A stretch of DNA of 64,000 nucleotides from JAAXGX01 sp965221595 (GCA_965221595.1 OZ244900.1:2046001-2110000), one strand, 5' to 3'; numbered from the stretch's first letter, positions 51,411 through 60,503 are shown. A program made the numbers and translations. The notes: generated by a model not told the origin, from the sequence alone.

Positions 51411-51572
51411 GGCGGTCCGTGCTGAAACCCGGCGTCGCACCGAGACGAGTAAGGCGCCGGGCTGACAAGGTGCGACGAAGGAACCTATCGGCCCCATTCG
51501 ACCGAGGAACAACGCAGTCGGACCGGATGCATCGTCCGGCGCATGCAGCGGGGCTTTTTGCCACGGGCTGCC
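51411..51572 (+). repeat. MITE-like repeat, copy B
   Basis: This 162-bp element starts GGCGGTCCGTGCTGAAACC and ends TTTTTGCCACGGGCTGCC. It matches copy C along its whole length (CGTCGCACCGAGACG; AACAACGCAGTC; ATGCAGCGGG). It lies directly upstream of the TonB receptor, and an ATG inside it (51543) is in frame with that gene. Confidence 0.78.
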
Positions 51573-51584
51573 AGGGAGTGCAGG

Positions 51585-54071
51585 TTGCCATCACGAACGA
51601 CGACGAGACGACGAACTCTGGTCCGGGCGGTCGCCCTGGCCGCGATGCTGGCCGGGACGATGCAGCTCGCTGTCCGGGCCCAGGCGAACGGTTCGGTGCA
51701 GGGAACGGTGGTTGACGAAGGCAGCGGCGCGCCGCTGGCGGCAGCCGTGGTCACGATCGAGGGCACCGGGCTGTCGGCCGTCACCGGATCCGACGGGGCG
51801 TTCACGTTCGAGGACGTTCCCCCGGGCGCCTACCGCCTTACCGTCACACGGGAGGGTTTCGCTCCCCTCGCGACACCGGTGGCCGTGGCGGCCGGCCCGC
51901 CGACCCGTCTCGACCTGGCCCTGCCGGCCGCCGCGTTCGAGGAACGCGTGCTGGTCACCGGGACCCGGCGCGAGCTGGGGCTCGCCGCGGAAACCGCGAC
52001 CGGCAGCCGGCTGGGTCTGCCTGCCATCGACATTCCGGCCTCGATCGACGTGGTCGACAGCGCGGTCATGGAGACCCGCGGGTACCAGCGGCTCAGCGAT
52101 GCCGTGGAAACGATGCCGGGCGTGCTGGCCGGGCACAGTCCGGCCGCGCCGTCCAGCTTCTCGGTGCGCGGCTTCACGCGCTCGCAGATCACGGTCCTGC
52201 GCGATGGCATCTGGCTTGGGCCCGCCAACATGGTCATGCGGCCGCAGAACACCTTCAACCTCGACCGCGTCGAGCTCCTGCGCGGTCCCTCGTCGGTCCT
52301 CAACGGCCAGGGCGCGGTGGCCGGCACGATCAACGCCATCACGAAGCAGGCCGCGCCCACGACTGCACCGGAATGGAACGGACTGTTCTCGTACGGCCGG
52401 TTCAACACGTACCAGACGGCCATCGGCGTGAACGGGCCGATCAGCGACTCACTGTGGTACCGCGTCGACGTGAGCCGCTACGGCTCTGACGGCTTCGTCG
52501 ACCGCATGAGCCCCGGCTCGTCCAACGTCACCGGCAACCTGCTGTGGCGCCCCGTTCCCCGCGCCGAGCTGCGGTTCAGCGTCGACTTCTTGGACGACGA
52601 CGTCGGGTCGTACTTCGGCACGCCGCTGCTGCCGGCCGCGGCCATCCGCAACCCGCTGGACGTCATCACGACCACGACAGGCGAAGGAATCGATGCACGG
52701 ACGCGCTTCCTCAACTACAACGTGGAAGACGCCGTGAACGACTCGTCCCAGCTTCTCCTCCGCGCTGACGCGGAGGTGCGCCTGACCGATCGCGTCACGC
52801 TCCGCAACACGGTGTACGGCTTCAACGCCGAGCGCAACTGGCAGAACGCCGAAGGCTTTCCGTACTGCACGGCGGTCGTCGACGTTTGCACCGCGACGGG
52901 CGAGATCCAGCGCTACTACGGCTACTTCTTCGTCGACCACGACCAGCGAATGTTCGGCGACCGCGTGCACCTCGACATCAGAACCCCGGTGGGCGCGCAC
53001 GAGAACCGGGCCACGGTCGGCTTCGAGGCTTCCACACTCGACTTCGAGCGCGGTCGCGGGTTCAGGCGGAGCATTCCGCTCGCACCGGGCGACGCCGTCG
53101 ACGTCTTCAATCCCGTGCCCGGCACCTACGGACAGCGGGAGCTGCGCGGCATCAGCCCGACGTACATCGATTCGTGGGCCTTCTTCGCCGAGGACTCGCT
53201 GCCCGTGCACGAACGCGTCCGGCTGACCGGCGCCCTGCGCTACGAGGCGATGGACCTCGAGCGCGTCAACCTGGACGCCGCCGGCGCCGTCGAGCCGAGC
53301 GGCTTCACCCGCGCGTTCCGCTGGTGGAGCTGGCGCGCCGGCGCGGTCGTGAACCTGCACAGCGACGTGGTGGCGTACGGTCAGGTCAGCAACGCGAAGG
53401 ACCCGGTCAACGCCAACATCCTGCTGGTCAACGCGAACCAGGACTTCGACTTGACCGATGCCCGGCAGTGGGAGGTCGGTCTGAAGGCGGACGTCGACGG
53501 CGGACGCACGCAGCTCACCGCCGCCTGGTTCGACATCGAGCGCGACGACATACTCGAACGCTTCGCCCTCGACAGCGCGACCACCATCGGCGGCATCGAG
53601 TCACGCGGACTGGAGCTGGCTGTCTCGTCGCGTCCGACCGCTGACGCGCAGGTCGGCGCGAGCCTGGCCTTCACGGACGCGGAGTTCCTGCCGTCGGCCA
53701 ACTTCGTGCAGCTTGCCGGGAACACGCCGCCCAACGTACCGACGGCCGTCGGCAACCTGTGGGCTAGCTACCAGCGCATCGGCGGCACCCCGCTGGAGGC
53801 AGGCGCCACGGTTCGGCTCGTCGGCGACCGGCCGGCCGACAACGCCAACACGATAACGCTGAACGGCTACACCACGGCCGACGTTTACGCCGCGCTCGAT
53901 CTCGACGCCATACGCGTCACGTTCCACGTCGACAACCTGACCGACGCGGCCTACGCGTCCTGGTCCGACATCTTCTACCTGGGCCAGACCGACCCGTCGT
54001 TCATCTACGCCAACCAGGTGATGCTGGGTGCGCCGCGGACCTACTCGGTGCTGCTCCACGTGCGGTTCTGA
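51585..54071 (+). CDS. TonB-dependent siderophore-type receptor
   Basis: An outer-membrane barrel importing a ferric chelate or similar. The 828-residue product has a signal peptide (hydrophobic about 13-28), an N-terminal carboxypeptidase-regulatory-like domain (GSVQGTVVDEGSGAPLAAAVV, about residues 36-110), a plug (IPASIDVVDSAVMETRG.., VRGFTRSQITVLRDG, VELLRGPSSVLNGQGAVAGTIN split) and a 22-strand-like barrel ending in LHVRF. Start is TTG at 51585, preceded by AGGGAG; the in-frame ATG at 51543 lies in repeat B and gives a longer, unusual N-terminus. The adjacent PepSY gene supports siderophore uptake. Confidence 0.85.
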   Translation: MPSRTTTRRRTLVRAVALAAMLAGTMQLAVRAQANGSVQGTVVDEGSGAPLAAAVVTIEGTGLSAVTGSDGAFTFEDVPPGAYRLTVTREGFAPLATPVAVAAGPPTRLDLALPAAAFEERVLVTGTRRELGLAAETATGSRLGLPAIDIPASIDVVDSAVMETRGYQRLSDAVETMPGVLAGHSPAAPSSFSVRGFTRSQITVLRDGIWLGPANMVMRPQNTFNLDRVELLRGPSSVLNGQGAVAGTINAITKQAAPTTAPEWNGLFSYGRFNTYQTAIGVNGPISDSLWYRVDVSRYGSDGFVDRMSPGSSNVTGNLLWRPVPRAELRFSVDFLDDDVGSYFGTPLLPAAAIRNPLDVITTTTGEGIDARTRFLNYNVEDAVNDSSQLLLRADAEVRLTDRVTLRNTVYGFNAERNWQNAEGFPYCTAVVDVCTATGEIQRYYGYFFVDHDQRMFGDRVHLDIRTPVGAHENRATVGFEASTLDFERGRGFRRSIPLAPGDAVDVFNPVPGTYGQRELRGISPTYIDSWAFFAEDSLPVHERVRLTGALRYEAMDLERVNLDAAGAVEPSGFTRAFRWWSWRAGAVVNLHSDVVAYGQVSNAKDPVNANILLVNANQDFDLTDARQWEVGLKADVDGGRTQLTAAWFDIERDDILERFALDSATTIGGIESRGLELAVSSRPTADAQVGASLAFTDAEFLPSANFVQLAGNTPPNVPTAVGNLWASYQRIGGTPLEAGATVRLVGDRPADNANTITLNGYTTADVYAALDLDAIRVTFHVDNLTDAAYASWSDIFYLGQTDPSFIYANQVMLGAPRTYSVLLHVRF

Positions 54072-54113
54072 CGTCGCGGCCGCCGGCCGCGCGCGGATGA
54101 CGTCCCCGGCGCC

Positions 54114-55592
54114 ATGACCGCCTTCAACCACTGGCTGATCTGGACGCACCGCTACGTCGGCATACCGTCGAGCGTCCTGTTCGTCCTCTGGTTCGCCTCG
54201 GGCATCGTCATGATGTACACGGGCGGCATGCCGCGGCTGACGCCGGAGCAGCGGCTGGCGGCTTTGGCGCCGCTCGACGTGGCGCGGGTACGGCTCACGC
54301 CGGCAGCCGCGGCCGCGCGCGCAGGCGTTCCGCGGCCGCCACAACGCGCGGACCTGCTGACCGTGACGGGCCGGCCCGCATATCGCTTCGACGGCAACAC
54401 CGTCTTCGCCGACACGGGCGGACCGTTGCCGCCCGCGGGCCCGGCCGCGGCGCGGCGCGTCGCGGCGCGCCACAGCGGCGCACCGTCCGCCGCGATCCAC
54501 CACGTCGGTCTGGTCGAGCAGCCGGACCAGTGGACGCTGGTGGCACGCTCGGCGCTGCCGGCGCACAGGTTTCGTGTCGACGACGACGCACGCACCGAGC
54601 TGTACGTCTCGCAGCGAACGTCCGAGGTTGCGATGGTGTCGACACGGCGGACACGGATGCTCGCGTGGCTCGGTGCCATACCGCACTGGTTCTACCTGCC
54701 CGCCCTGCGCGTCGACCGGCCCTTGTGGGAAGCCCTCATCGTCTACACGTCGGCGTTCGGTTGCCTCGTCGCGCTCACCGGGCTGCTGCTCGGTGTGACC
54801 CGATTCCGGTGGCGGCGGTCGCCCGACGGCCGGCCGCGCATACCGTACGCCGGCTGGATGCGGTGGCACTACCTGACCGGCGTCGTTTTCGGTTTCTTCA
54901 CGCTGACTTGGGTCTTCAGCGGACTGCTGTCGGTGCAGCCGTTCGCCTGGATGACGACGCGCGGAGTGCACGTCCCCGCGGACGCGCTGAGCGGCGGAGC
55001 GCTGCGCCTAGCCGACTTCCCCGCTTTCGAGCCGGCGGCCTGGGCGAAGGCCACCGCCGGACGGACCGTCAAGACCATCGGCCTCCGCCGCATCGACGGC
55101 GACCCCTACTACGACGTGAGCCTGACGGGCCCGGGCGGGCACGAGAGACTCCTGCTTGCGGCCGGCACCCTGACGCCCCGTCAGACGCCGGCGGGCATCG
55201 ACACGCTCGTGGCGCGCCTGAGCGCCGCCATGCCGGCCGTCGCCGTGACGGACGCGACGCGGCTCGAAGCCTACGACGCGTACTACTACGGACGCGGCAG
55301 CAAGCGGCCGCCGCTGCCCGTCGTGCGCGTTCGTTTCGCCGACCCGCTGGCGACGTGGTTCTACATCGACCCAGCCGCCGGCCGCCTCGTGCAGACGCTC
55401 CACCGCTACGACCGGCTGCAACGCTGGCTGTTCAACGGCCTCCATAGCCTAGACTTCGCCTTCTGGTACGACCGCCGCCCGCTGTGGGACATCGGCCTGA
55501 TCGCACTCAGCCTGGGCGGCCTGGTGTCGAGCGGCATCGGCCTCTGGATCGGGGCCGGGCGCATCCGCAACGCGTTCGCGCGCCGGCCGTGA
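54114..55592 (+). CDS. PepSY-associated TM protein (siderophore reductase-like)
   Basis: The 492-residue inner-membrane protein has about four helices: residues 12-37, 208-232, 262-285 and 460-483, with PepSY-like extracytoplasmic regions between. The helices carry conserved His (WTHRYVG, IPHWFY, RWHYLTG, NGLHSLDF), as in heme- or electron-carrying PepSY proteins such as PiuB/FoxB. It follows the TonB receptor by 42 bases, so it probably reduces iron released from the imported chelate. Substrate is unknown. Confidence 0.82.
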   Translation: MTAFNHWLIWTHRYVGIPSSVLFVLWFASGIVMMYTGGMPRLTPEQRLAALAPLDVARVRLTPAAAAARAGVPRPPQRADLLTVTGRPAYRFDGNTVFADTGGPLPPAGPAAARRVAARHSGAPSAAIHHVGLVEQPDQWTLVARSALPAHRFRVDDDARTELYVSQRTSEVAMVSTRRTRMLAWLGAIPHWFYLPALRVDRPLWEALIVYTSAFGCLVALTGLLLGVTRFRWRRSPDGRPRIPYAGWMRWHYLTGVVFGFFTLTWVFSGLLSVQPFAWMTTRGVHVPADALSGGALRLADFPAFEPAAWAKATAGRTVKTIGLRRIDGDPYYDVSLTGPGGHERLLLAAGTLTPRQTPAGIDTLVARLSAAMPAVAVTDATRLEAYDAYYYGRGSKRPPLPVVRVRFADPLATWFYIDPAAGRLVQTLHRYDRLQRWLFNGLHSLDFAFWYDRRPLWDIGLIALSLGGLVSSGIGLWIGAGRIRNAFARRP

Positions 55593-55613
55593 CGGTTCGC
55601 CGCGCGCGAACCG
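55593..55613 (+). terminator. Hairpin at the end of the receptor-PepSY operon
   Basis: A perfect 8-bp stem CGGTTCGC/GCGAACCG with a five-base loop begins right after the PepSY stop codon and is followed by GTTTCGTT. It is terminator-like, with a poor T-tract. From 55614 to 55706 nothing else is supported. Confidence 0.4.
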
Positions 55614-55706
55614 GCGCCGTTTCGTTGCCTCCATCGTCCGTTCCGATTGCTGCCGGCTGGAGCGACGCCACCCGGCGGGATTCGCACCCGCCGAGACATG
55701 CCCCTG

Positions 55707-55866
55707 GCAGCCGTGGTGAAAACCCGCGTCGCACCGAGACGGGTGAGGCACCCACCTGGCAAGGCGCGACGAGGGAGCCTAGCGGCCACCGTCGACCGGG
55801 GAGCAACGCAGTCAGGCGGGATGCAGCGCCCGTCGAATGCAGCGGGTACATTTGCCAAGGGCTGCC
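55707..55866 (+). repeat. MITE-like repeat, copy C
   Basis: This 160-bp element starts GGCAGCCGTGGTGAAAACC and ends ATTTGCCAAGGGCTGCC, forming a terminal inverted repeat of about 17 bases with few mismatches. It is colinear with copy B and in the same orientation, 4.1 kb away across the receptor-PepSY module. It ends 46 bases before the lptF-lptG fusion. Confidence 0.8.
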
Positions 55867-55912
55867 GGCACAGCGCACTGCCACCGGATGCTAGTATCGA
55901 CAGCGGCCGGCC

Positions 55913-58231
55913 ATGCTGCGGATCACCGACCGCTACATCCTTCGGGAAGTCATCCCGCCGTTCGTGCTGGGGCTGTTCGTCTTCACGTTCCTGCTGATGA
56001 TCCCGCCCATCATGACGGTGGCCGAGGATCTCATCGCGAAGGGTGTCGACACCCTCACCATCCTGCGCATCATGGGCACGCTGCTGCCGCAGGGCCTCGG
56101 CGTGACGATACCGATGGCGCTGCTGCTCGGCGTGCTGATGGGGCTCGGCCGCCTCTCGAGCGATCGGGAAACCGTGGCCCTGCAGGCGTGCGGCGTGAGC
56201 GTCCTGCGCATGCTCTACCCGCTGCTCGTGCTCGGTGCCGGGGCGGCGGCGGCAACCTGCTACGTGTTGCTGGTGGCGCTTCCCGACGCGAACCAGGCGT
56301 TTCGGGAAATCACTTTCCGGACGGTGGCCGGCCGGGCCGAGGGCGAAGTCAAACCGCGCGTCTTCTACGAAGACTTCCCTAACGTCATGCTGTACGTGCG
56401 CGAAGTCTCACCGGCCGGCGACGGCTGGCGCGACGTTTTCCTGGCGGACATGCGGAAGGCGGAACAGCCGGACGTGTACGTCGCTGCCCGCGGGCACGTC
56501 GTCCTGGACGCGGACGCACGCACCGTCGACGTCGTGCTGCGTGACGGGACGGGGCACGTGGTCGATCCCGACGATCCCGCACACTACGAGGTCCACGCGT
56601 TCGAGGAGATCGTCATCGGTCTGGATCCCGAGACGGTCTTCCCGCGCAGCGGACCCGGGCGTGGGTATGCCGAACTCTCCCTGCCCCAACTGCGGCGCGA
56701 GGCGGCCCGCCTGCGCGAGCTCGGACTGTCGCCGCACGCCGCGATCATGGAGATCCATCGGAGATTCTCGATTCCTGCCGCGTGCCTCGTCTTCGTTCTG
56801 GTCGGCGTCGGCCTGGGAGTGACGAGCCGGAAGGACGGCAGGCTGGCCAGCTTCGCACTGGGCGTCATTGTGATCTTCACCTACTACGTCACGATGTACG
56901 GCGCCGAGGCCATGGCCAAGGGGGCCGCCGTCTCCTCGCACCTCGCCATGTGGCTGCCGAACATCATTCTCGGCCTGCTCGGACTCGCGCTCCTGGGCTG
57001 CCGTTCCCGATCCGTCGAGCGGCGCCTCGCACTCCCCGTCCCCGTCGCGCGTATGACGGGGGTCTTGCCGTCGCTCCCGTTCCGGCTGCCGCGACGGGTC
57101 CGAGGCCTGCGGATCGCCGGTGCACGGCTGCCGAACGTGAGTCTGCTCGACTGGTATGTCGCCGGACTGTACCTGCGGGTCCTGCTGCTGGCCTTCGTCG
57201 GACTGCTCGGCATCTTCTACGTTTCCACGTTCATCGATCTGTCGGACAAACTGTTCAAGGGCCAGACCACCGGACTGACGCTGCTCACGTACTTCTGGTA
57301 CGCCAGCCCCCAGTTCATGTACTTCGTGCTGCCGATTGCCGCACTTGTCGCGGCCCTGGTCACCATCGGCCTGTTGACCAAGACCAGCGAACTGACGGTC
57401 ATGAAGGCCTGCGGGGTCAGCCTGTACCGCGCCGCGCTGCCTGTCATCCTCGCCAGCCTCGCCTGGAGCGGCCTGTTGTTCGGGTTGAGCGAGACGGTCC
57501 TGGCCCGTTCGAACCGCGAAGCCGAGGCGCTCCGCGCCGAGATACGGAGCGGCGTCGCGCGCGAGCGAACCCGCGACGTGCTGAACCGGCAGTGGCTGGT
57601 CGGCGGGGGCGGCTGGATCTACCACTACCTGTACTTCGAGCCGGAGCGCGACGAGATCGGGAATCTCTCGGTGTACGAGCTCGGCGGCCAGCCCTGGGGG
57701 CTGACCGGGCGGACATTCGTCAGGAAGGCGTCGTTCGCCGAGGCTTGGCTCGGTCGCGGCGTGTGGCGGCGCGACTTCGCCGCGCCCGGCGGCGGGGGCC
57801 ACTCACTCCCCTACCGCGCGGCAACCGAAGCGCCGCTGCCCTTTCTGGAGCCGCCCGACTACTTCGAAACCGCGCGGCCGAACGCGGAGCTCATGAACTT
57901 CGCCGAGCTTCGGACGCACATCGCGGCGCTCGATGCGAGCGGCTTCGACGCCGGGAGCTTGGCCGTCGGGCTGCACCGGAAGGCGTCGTTTCCGTTCGTG
58001 ACGCTCATCCTCACCCTGATCGCCATTCCGTTCGCCGTCACTACCGGCCCGCGGGGCACCCTCTACGGGGTCGGTGCAGGCATCGCGCTTGCCTTCACCT
58101 ACTGGACGACCATCAACATCTTCGCCGCCGTCGGCAGCGCCGGGCTGCTGGCACCGAGCCTGGCCGCCTGGGCACCCAACCTGCTCTTCGGGGCTTCGGC
58201 GCTCTATCTGCTGCTCGCGGTGCGAACCTAG
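55913..58231 (+). CDS. LptF-LptG fusion, LPS export permease
   Basis: The 772-residue inner-membrane protein joins two YjgP/YjgQ permeases. The N-half (about residues 1-365) begins ITDRYILREVIPPFVLGL with LptF-type helices and a periplasmic jellyroll (about 150-260). The C-half (about 405-772) restarts with LLDWYVAGLYLRVLLLAF and has its own helices and jellyroll. In most bacteria these are two proteins of about 360 residues. It would partner LptB at 36.4 kb and the LptC/A protein. A linker rich in Arg/Pro (about 365-405) joins the halves. Confidence 0.9.
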   Translation: MLRITDRYILREVIPPFVLGLFVFTFLLMIPPIMTVAEDLIAKGVDTLTILRIMGTLLPQGLGVTIPMALLLGVLMGLGRLSSDRETVALQACGVSVLRMLYPLLVLGAGAAAATCYVLLVALPDANQAFREITFRTVAGRAEGEVKPRVFYEDFPNVMLYVREVSPAGDGWRDVFLADMRKAEQPDVYVAARGHVVLDADARTVDVVLRDGTGHVVDPDDPAHYEVHAFEEIVIGLDPETVFPRSGPGRGYAELSLPQLRREAARLRELGLSPHAAIMEIHRRFSIPAACLVFVLVGVGLGVTSRKDGRLASFALGVIVIFTYYVTMYGAEAMAKGAAVSSHLAMWLPNIILGLLGLALLGCRSRSVERRLALPVPVARMTGVLPSLPFRLPRRVRGLRIAGARLPNVSLLDWYVAGLYLRVLLLAFVGLLGIFYVSTFIDLSDKLFKGQTTGLTLLTYFWYASPQFMYFVLPIAALVAALVTIGLLTKTSELTVMKACGVSLYRAALPVILASLAWSGLLFGLSETVLARSNREAEALRAEIRSGVARERTRDVLNRQWLVGGGGWIYHYLYFEPERDEIGNLSVYELGGQPWGLTGRTFVRKASFAEAWLGRGVWRRDFAAPGGGGHSLPYRAATEAPLPFLEPPDYFETARPNAELMNFAELRTHIAALDASGFDAGSLAVGLHRKASFPFVTLILTLIAIPFAVTTGPRGTLYGVGAGIALAFTYWTTINIFAAVGSAGLLAPSLAAWAPNLLFGASALYLLLAVRT

Positions 58232-58240
58232 CGGCCCGTG

Positions 58241-58259
58241 GCCCGGAGCGAAGCCGGGC
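58241..58259. terminator. Hairpin between convergent lptF-lptG and metK
   Basis: A 6-bp stem GCCCGG/CCGGGC with a 7-base loop lies in the 36-base convergent gap. There is no T-run, so it is a weak terminator candidate for both genes. Confidence 0.3.
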
Positions 58260-58267
58260 AGGTGGGA

Positions 58268-59419
58268 TCAGAGACCTGCGGCGCTGCGCAAGGCCTGGGC
58301 CTTGTCCGTCCGCTCCCAGGTGAATTCCGGCTCAGTCCGGCCGAAGTGGCCGAACGCAGCTGTCCGCCGGTAGATTGGACGACGGAGGTCGAGCGAGTCG
58401 ATGATGCCGCGCGGCGTCAGTTCGAAGTGGTCGCGTACGAGCCCGGAGATGCGGTCCTCCCCAAGCTTCCCGGTCCCGAACGTCTCGATGAGCACGGATA
58501 CCGGGTCCGCCACACCGATGGCATACGCCAGCTGCACCTGGACCCGGTCGGCCAGACCCGCCGCGACGCAGTTCTTCGCGATGTAGCGAGCCATGTAGGA
58601 GGCCGAGCGGTCGACCTTGGTCGGGTCCTTGCCGGAGAACGCGCCGCCGCCATGCGGCGCCATGCCGCCGTACGTGTCGACGATGATCTTCCGCCCCGTC
58701 ACTCCCGAGTCGCCGTGCGGCCCCCCGGTCACGAACCGGCCGGTCGGGTTGACGTAGACGCGGGTGCGGGCGTCGATCAGGTTCTCCGGGATCACGCGCT
58801 TGATGATCAGGTTCGCTACGTCCTCGCGGATGCGTTCGATCGAAACCGCCTCGCTGTGCTGGGACGAGACGACCACCGCGTCGACGCGTACCGGCGTGTC
58901 GCCGTCGTACTCCACCGTCACCTGCGACTTGCCGTCGGGCCGCAGGTAGGCCAGGGTGCCGCTCCGCCGCACCTCGGACAACGCGCGCACGAGATGGTGC
59001 GACAGCATGATTGGAAGCGGCATCAGCTCAGGGGTTTCGGAGCAGGCGTAGCCGAACATGAGGCCCTGATCGCCGGCGCCGCCCGGGTCGACACCCAGGG
59101 CGATGTCGGGCGACTGCCCGTGGAGCGACGAGACGACGGCGCAGGTCTCCGAGTCGAACCCGTACTTGGCGCGCGTGTACCCTACGTCGCTGACGGCTTG
59201 GCGGGCGACACCGGCGAAGTCGCTGGTGCAGGTCGTGGTCACCTCGCCGGCCAGCACGATGAGGCCCGTCGTCACCAGCGTCTCGCACGCCACCCGACCC
59301 GCGGAGTCCTGGGCCAGGACGGCGTCGAGCACGGCATCGGACACCTGGTCGGCAATCTTGTCGGGATGCCCCTCGGTCACGGACTCCGACGTGAATACGT
59401 AACGTCCTGTACGGCGCAT
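58268..59419 (-). CDS. metK: S-adenosylmethionine synthetase
   Basis: The enzyme makes SAM from methionine and ATP. The 383-residue protein has SVTEGHPDKIADQVSD (about residues 10-25), GAGDQGLMFGYA (about 115), and the P-loop-like GGGAFSGKDPTKVDRS (about 250). Length is normal. It lies 55 bases after xer on the same strand. No SAM riboswitch-like structure is seen in that short gap. Confidence 0.97.
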   Translation of the reverse strand: MRRTGRYVFTSESVTEGHPDKIADQVSDAVLDAVLAQDSAGRVACETLVTTGLIVLAGEVTTTCTSDFAGVARQAVSDVGYTRAKYGFDSETCAVVSSLHGQSPDIALGVDPGGAGDQGLMFGYACSETPELMPLPIMLSHHLVRALSEVRRSGTLAYLRPDGKSQVTVEYDGDTPVRVDAVVVSSQHSEAVSIERIREDVANLIIKRVIPENLIDARTRVYVNPTGRFVTGGPHGDSGVTGRKIIVDTYGGMAPHGGGAFSGKDPTKVDRSASYMARYIAKNCVAAGLADRVQVQLAYAIGVADPVSVLIETFGTGKLGEDRISGLVRDHFELTPRGIIDSLDLRRPIYRRTAAFGHFGRTEPEFTWERTDKAQALRSAAGL

Positions 59420-59474
59420 AGGCGGAGCTAACGCTAGCAGAGCAACGGCTGGCGGGTCAATTCGCGGAGCGCCG

Positions 59475-60392
59475 CTACGAGCGGGGATGGAATGCGTCGT
59501 AGAGCGCCCGGAGCCGCACTTCGAGGACGTGCGTGTAGATCTGTGTCGTCGAGATGTCCGAGTGCCCCAGCAGGCTCTGGATGGACCGCAGATCGGCGCC
59601 CCGCTCGAGTAGATGCGTCGCGAAGGAGTGGCGCATGACGTGCGGGCTCAGATCGCGCGGCAGCCCCGCCCGCCGCCCGTGGTTCTTGAGAATCTTCCAG
59701 AAGCCCACACGGCTCAGGCGGTTGCCGCGGGCGTTGACGAACAACCACGGCGACGGCCGTTCCCGGAGCAGGTCCGGCCGCCCCGCGGACCGGTAGCGGC
59801 GGATCCATCTGACGGCGGGCCCGCCCATCGGCACCAGCCGCTGCTTCGACCCCTTGCCTGTGCAGGTGAGATAGCCGCCGCGCAGGTTGAGATCGTCCAG
59901 CCGCACAGCGAGCAGCTCGGACACCCGCATGCCGGTGGCGTAGAGCAGCTCTATGAGAGCCCGATCCCGAAGGCCGGTCGGGGTGGACACGTCCGGCTGG
60001 TCGATCAGGCGATCGACCTCGTCGACGGACAGGAACTTCGGCAGTGCGGGCCAGGCGGGGGGCGCGTGCAGATCGTCGGCCGGATTGACGTGCAGATGAC
60101 CGTCCCGCACGAGAAACCGGTAGAAGCCGCGGACACATGCCACGAACCGCGCCACCGACCGGGGCGCCAGGCCGGTTGCCATCAGGTCGTGGACGGCCGC
60201 GTCCAGATCGTCACGCGACAGGGTGTCCACCCGTGCCCCCCGGCCGGCGGCGAAGCGCAGCAGCGTCGCCAGGTCCCTGGCATAGCTCTCCAGGGTGTTG
60301 GCAGCGAGCCGGCGGGCCCCGCGCAGTTCATCGAGATAGCCGTCCGCCAGCGCGCGGCCGGCAGCCGTGTGCGGCGTCGCGTCCTCCGGCAT
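59475..60392 (-). CDS. Tyrosine recombinase XerC/XerD
   Basis: The 305-residue recombinase has the N-terminal SAM-like core-binding domain (about residues 14-105) and catalytic domain with Arg in TGMRVSELLAV (about 160), Lys in GKGSKQRLVPM (about 184), His-x-x-Arg in HVMRHSFATHLL (about 255) and the Tyr nucleophile in QIYTHV (about 289). This resolves chromosome dimers at dif. The length and housekeeping neighbours favour Xer over a phage integrase. XerC and XerD cannot be told apart here. Confidence 0.9.
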   Translation of the reverse strand: MPEDATPHTAAGRALADGYLDELRGARRLAANTLESYARDLATLLRFAAGRGARVDTLSRDDLDAAVHDLMATGLAPRSVARFVACVRGFYRFLVRDGHLHVNPADDLHAPPAWPALPKFLSVDEVDRLIDQPDVSTPTGLRDRALIELLYATGMRVSELLAVRLDDLNLRGGYLTCTGKGSKQRLVPMGGPAVRWIRRYRSAGRPDLLRERPSPWLFVNARGNRLSRVGFWKILKNHGRRAGLPRDLSPHVMRHSFATHLLERGADLRSIQSLLGHSDISTTQIYTHVLEVRLRALYDAFHPRS

Positions 60393-60403
60393 TGTTCCTT
60401 AGG

Positions 60404-60503
60404 CGGGGCTGCGCCCCGAACCCCCGGTGTCCGCGTGCGGGGCGCCCTTCGCCCCGCGCCGCTCCCGCCGCGGCGCACCGTGCGCGCCTCGCGGTCTGCG
60501 AGG
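60404..60503. repeat. Cluster of GC-rich hairpins
   Basis: The divergent gap (60393-60684) holds three perfect stem-loops in a row: CGGGGC/GCCCCG (60404-60418), GCGGGGCG/CGCCCCGC (60437-60457) and CCTCGC/GCGAGG (60487-60503). They look like REP-type palindromes. No gene is supported in this gap. Confidence 0.5.

Noticed and set aside
55674..55694. tRNA T-arm-like hairpin (7-bp stem, ATTCGCA loop)
   Set aside because: No acceptor, D or anticodon arms can be folded around it on either strand.
55406..55858. Small proteins encoded by the repeat copies (similar peptides can be read from copies B, C and E on one strand)
   Set aside because: The similarity follows from DNA identity. Copy A has a one-base shift that breaks the frame, copy D lacks the region, and no ribosome site is kept.
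59420..59474. SAM riboswitch upstream of metK
   Set aside because: The gap is only 55 bases and no matching helices are found.
59475..60392. Phage or island integrase
   Set aside because: The recombinase has Xer length and sits among housekeeping genes; there is no adjacent tRNA, att repeat or phage gene.
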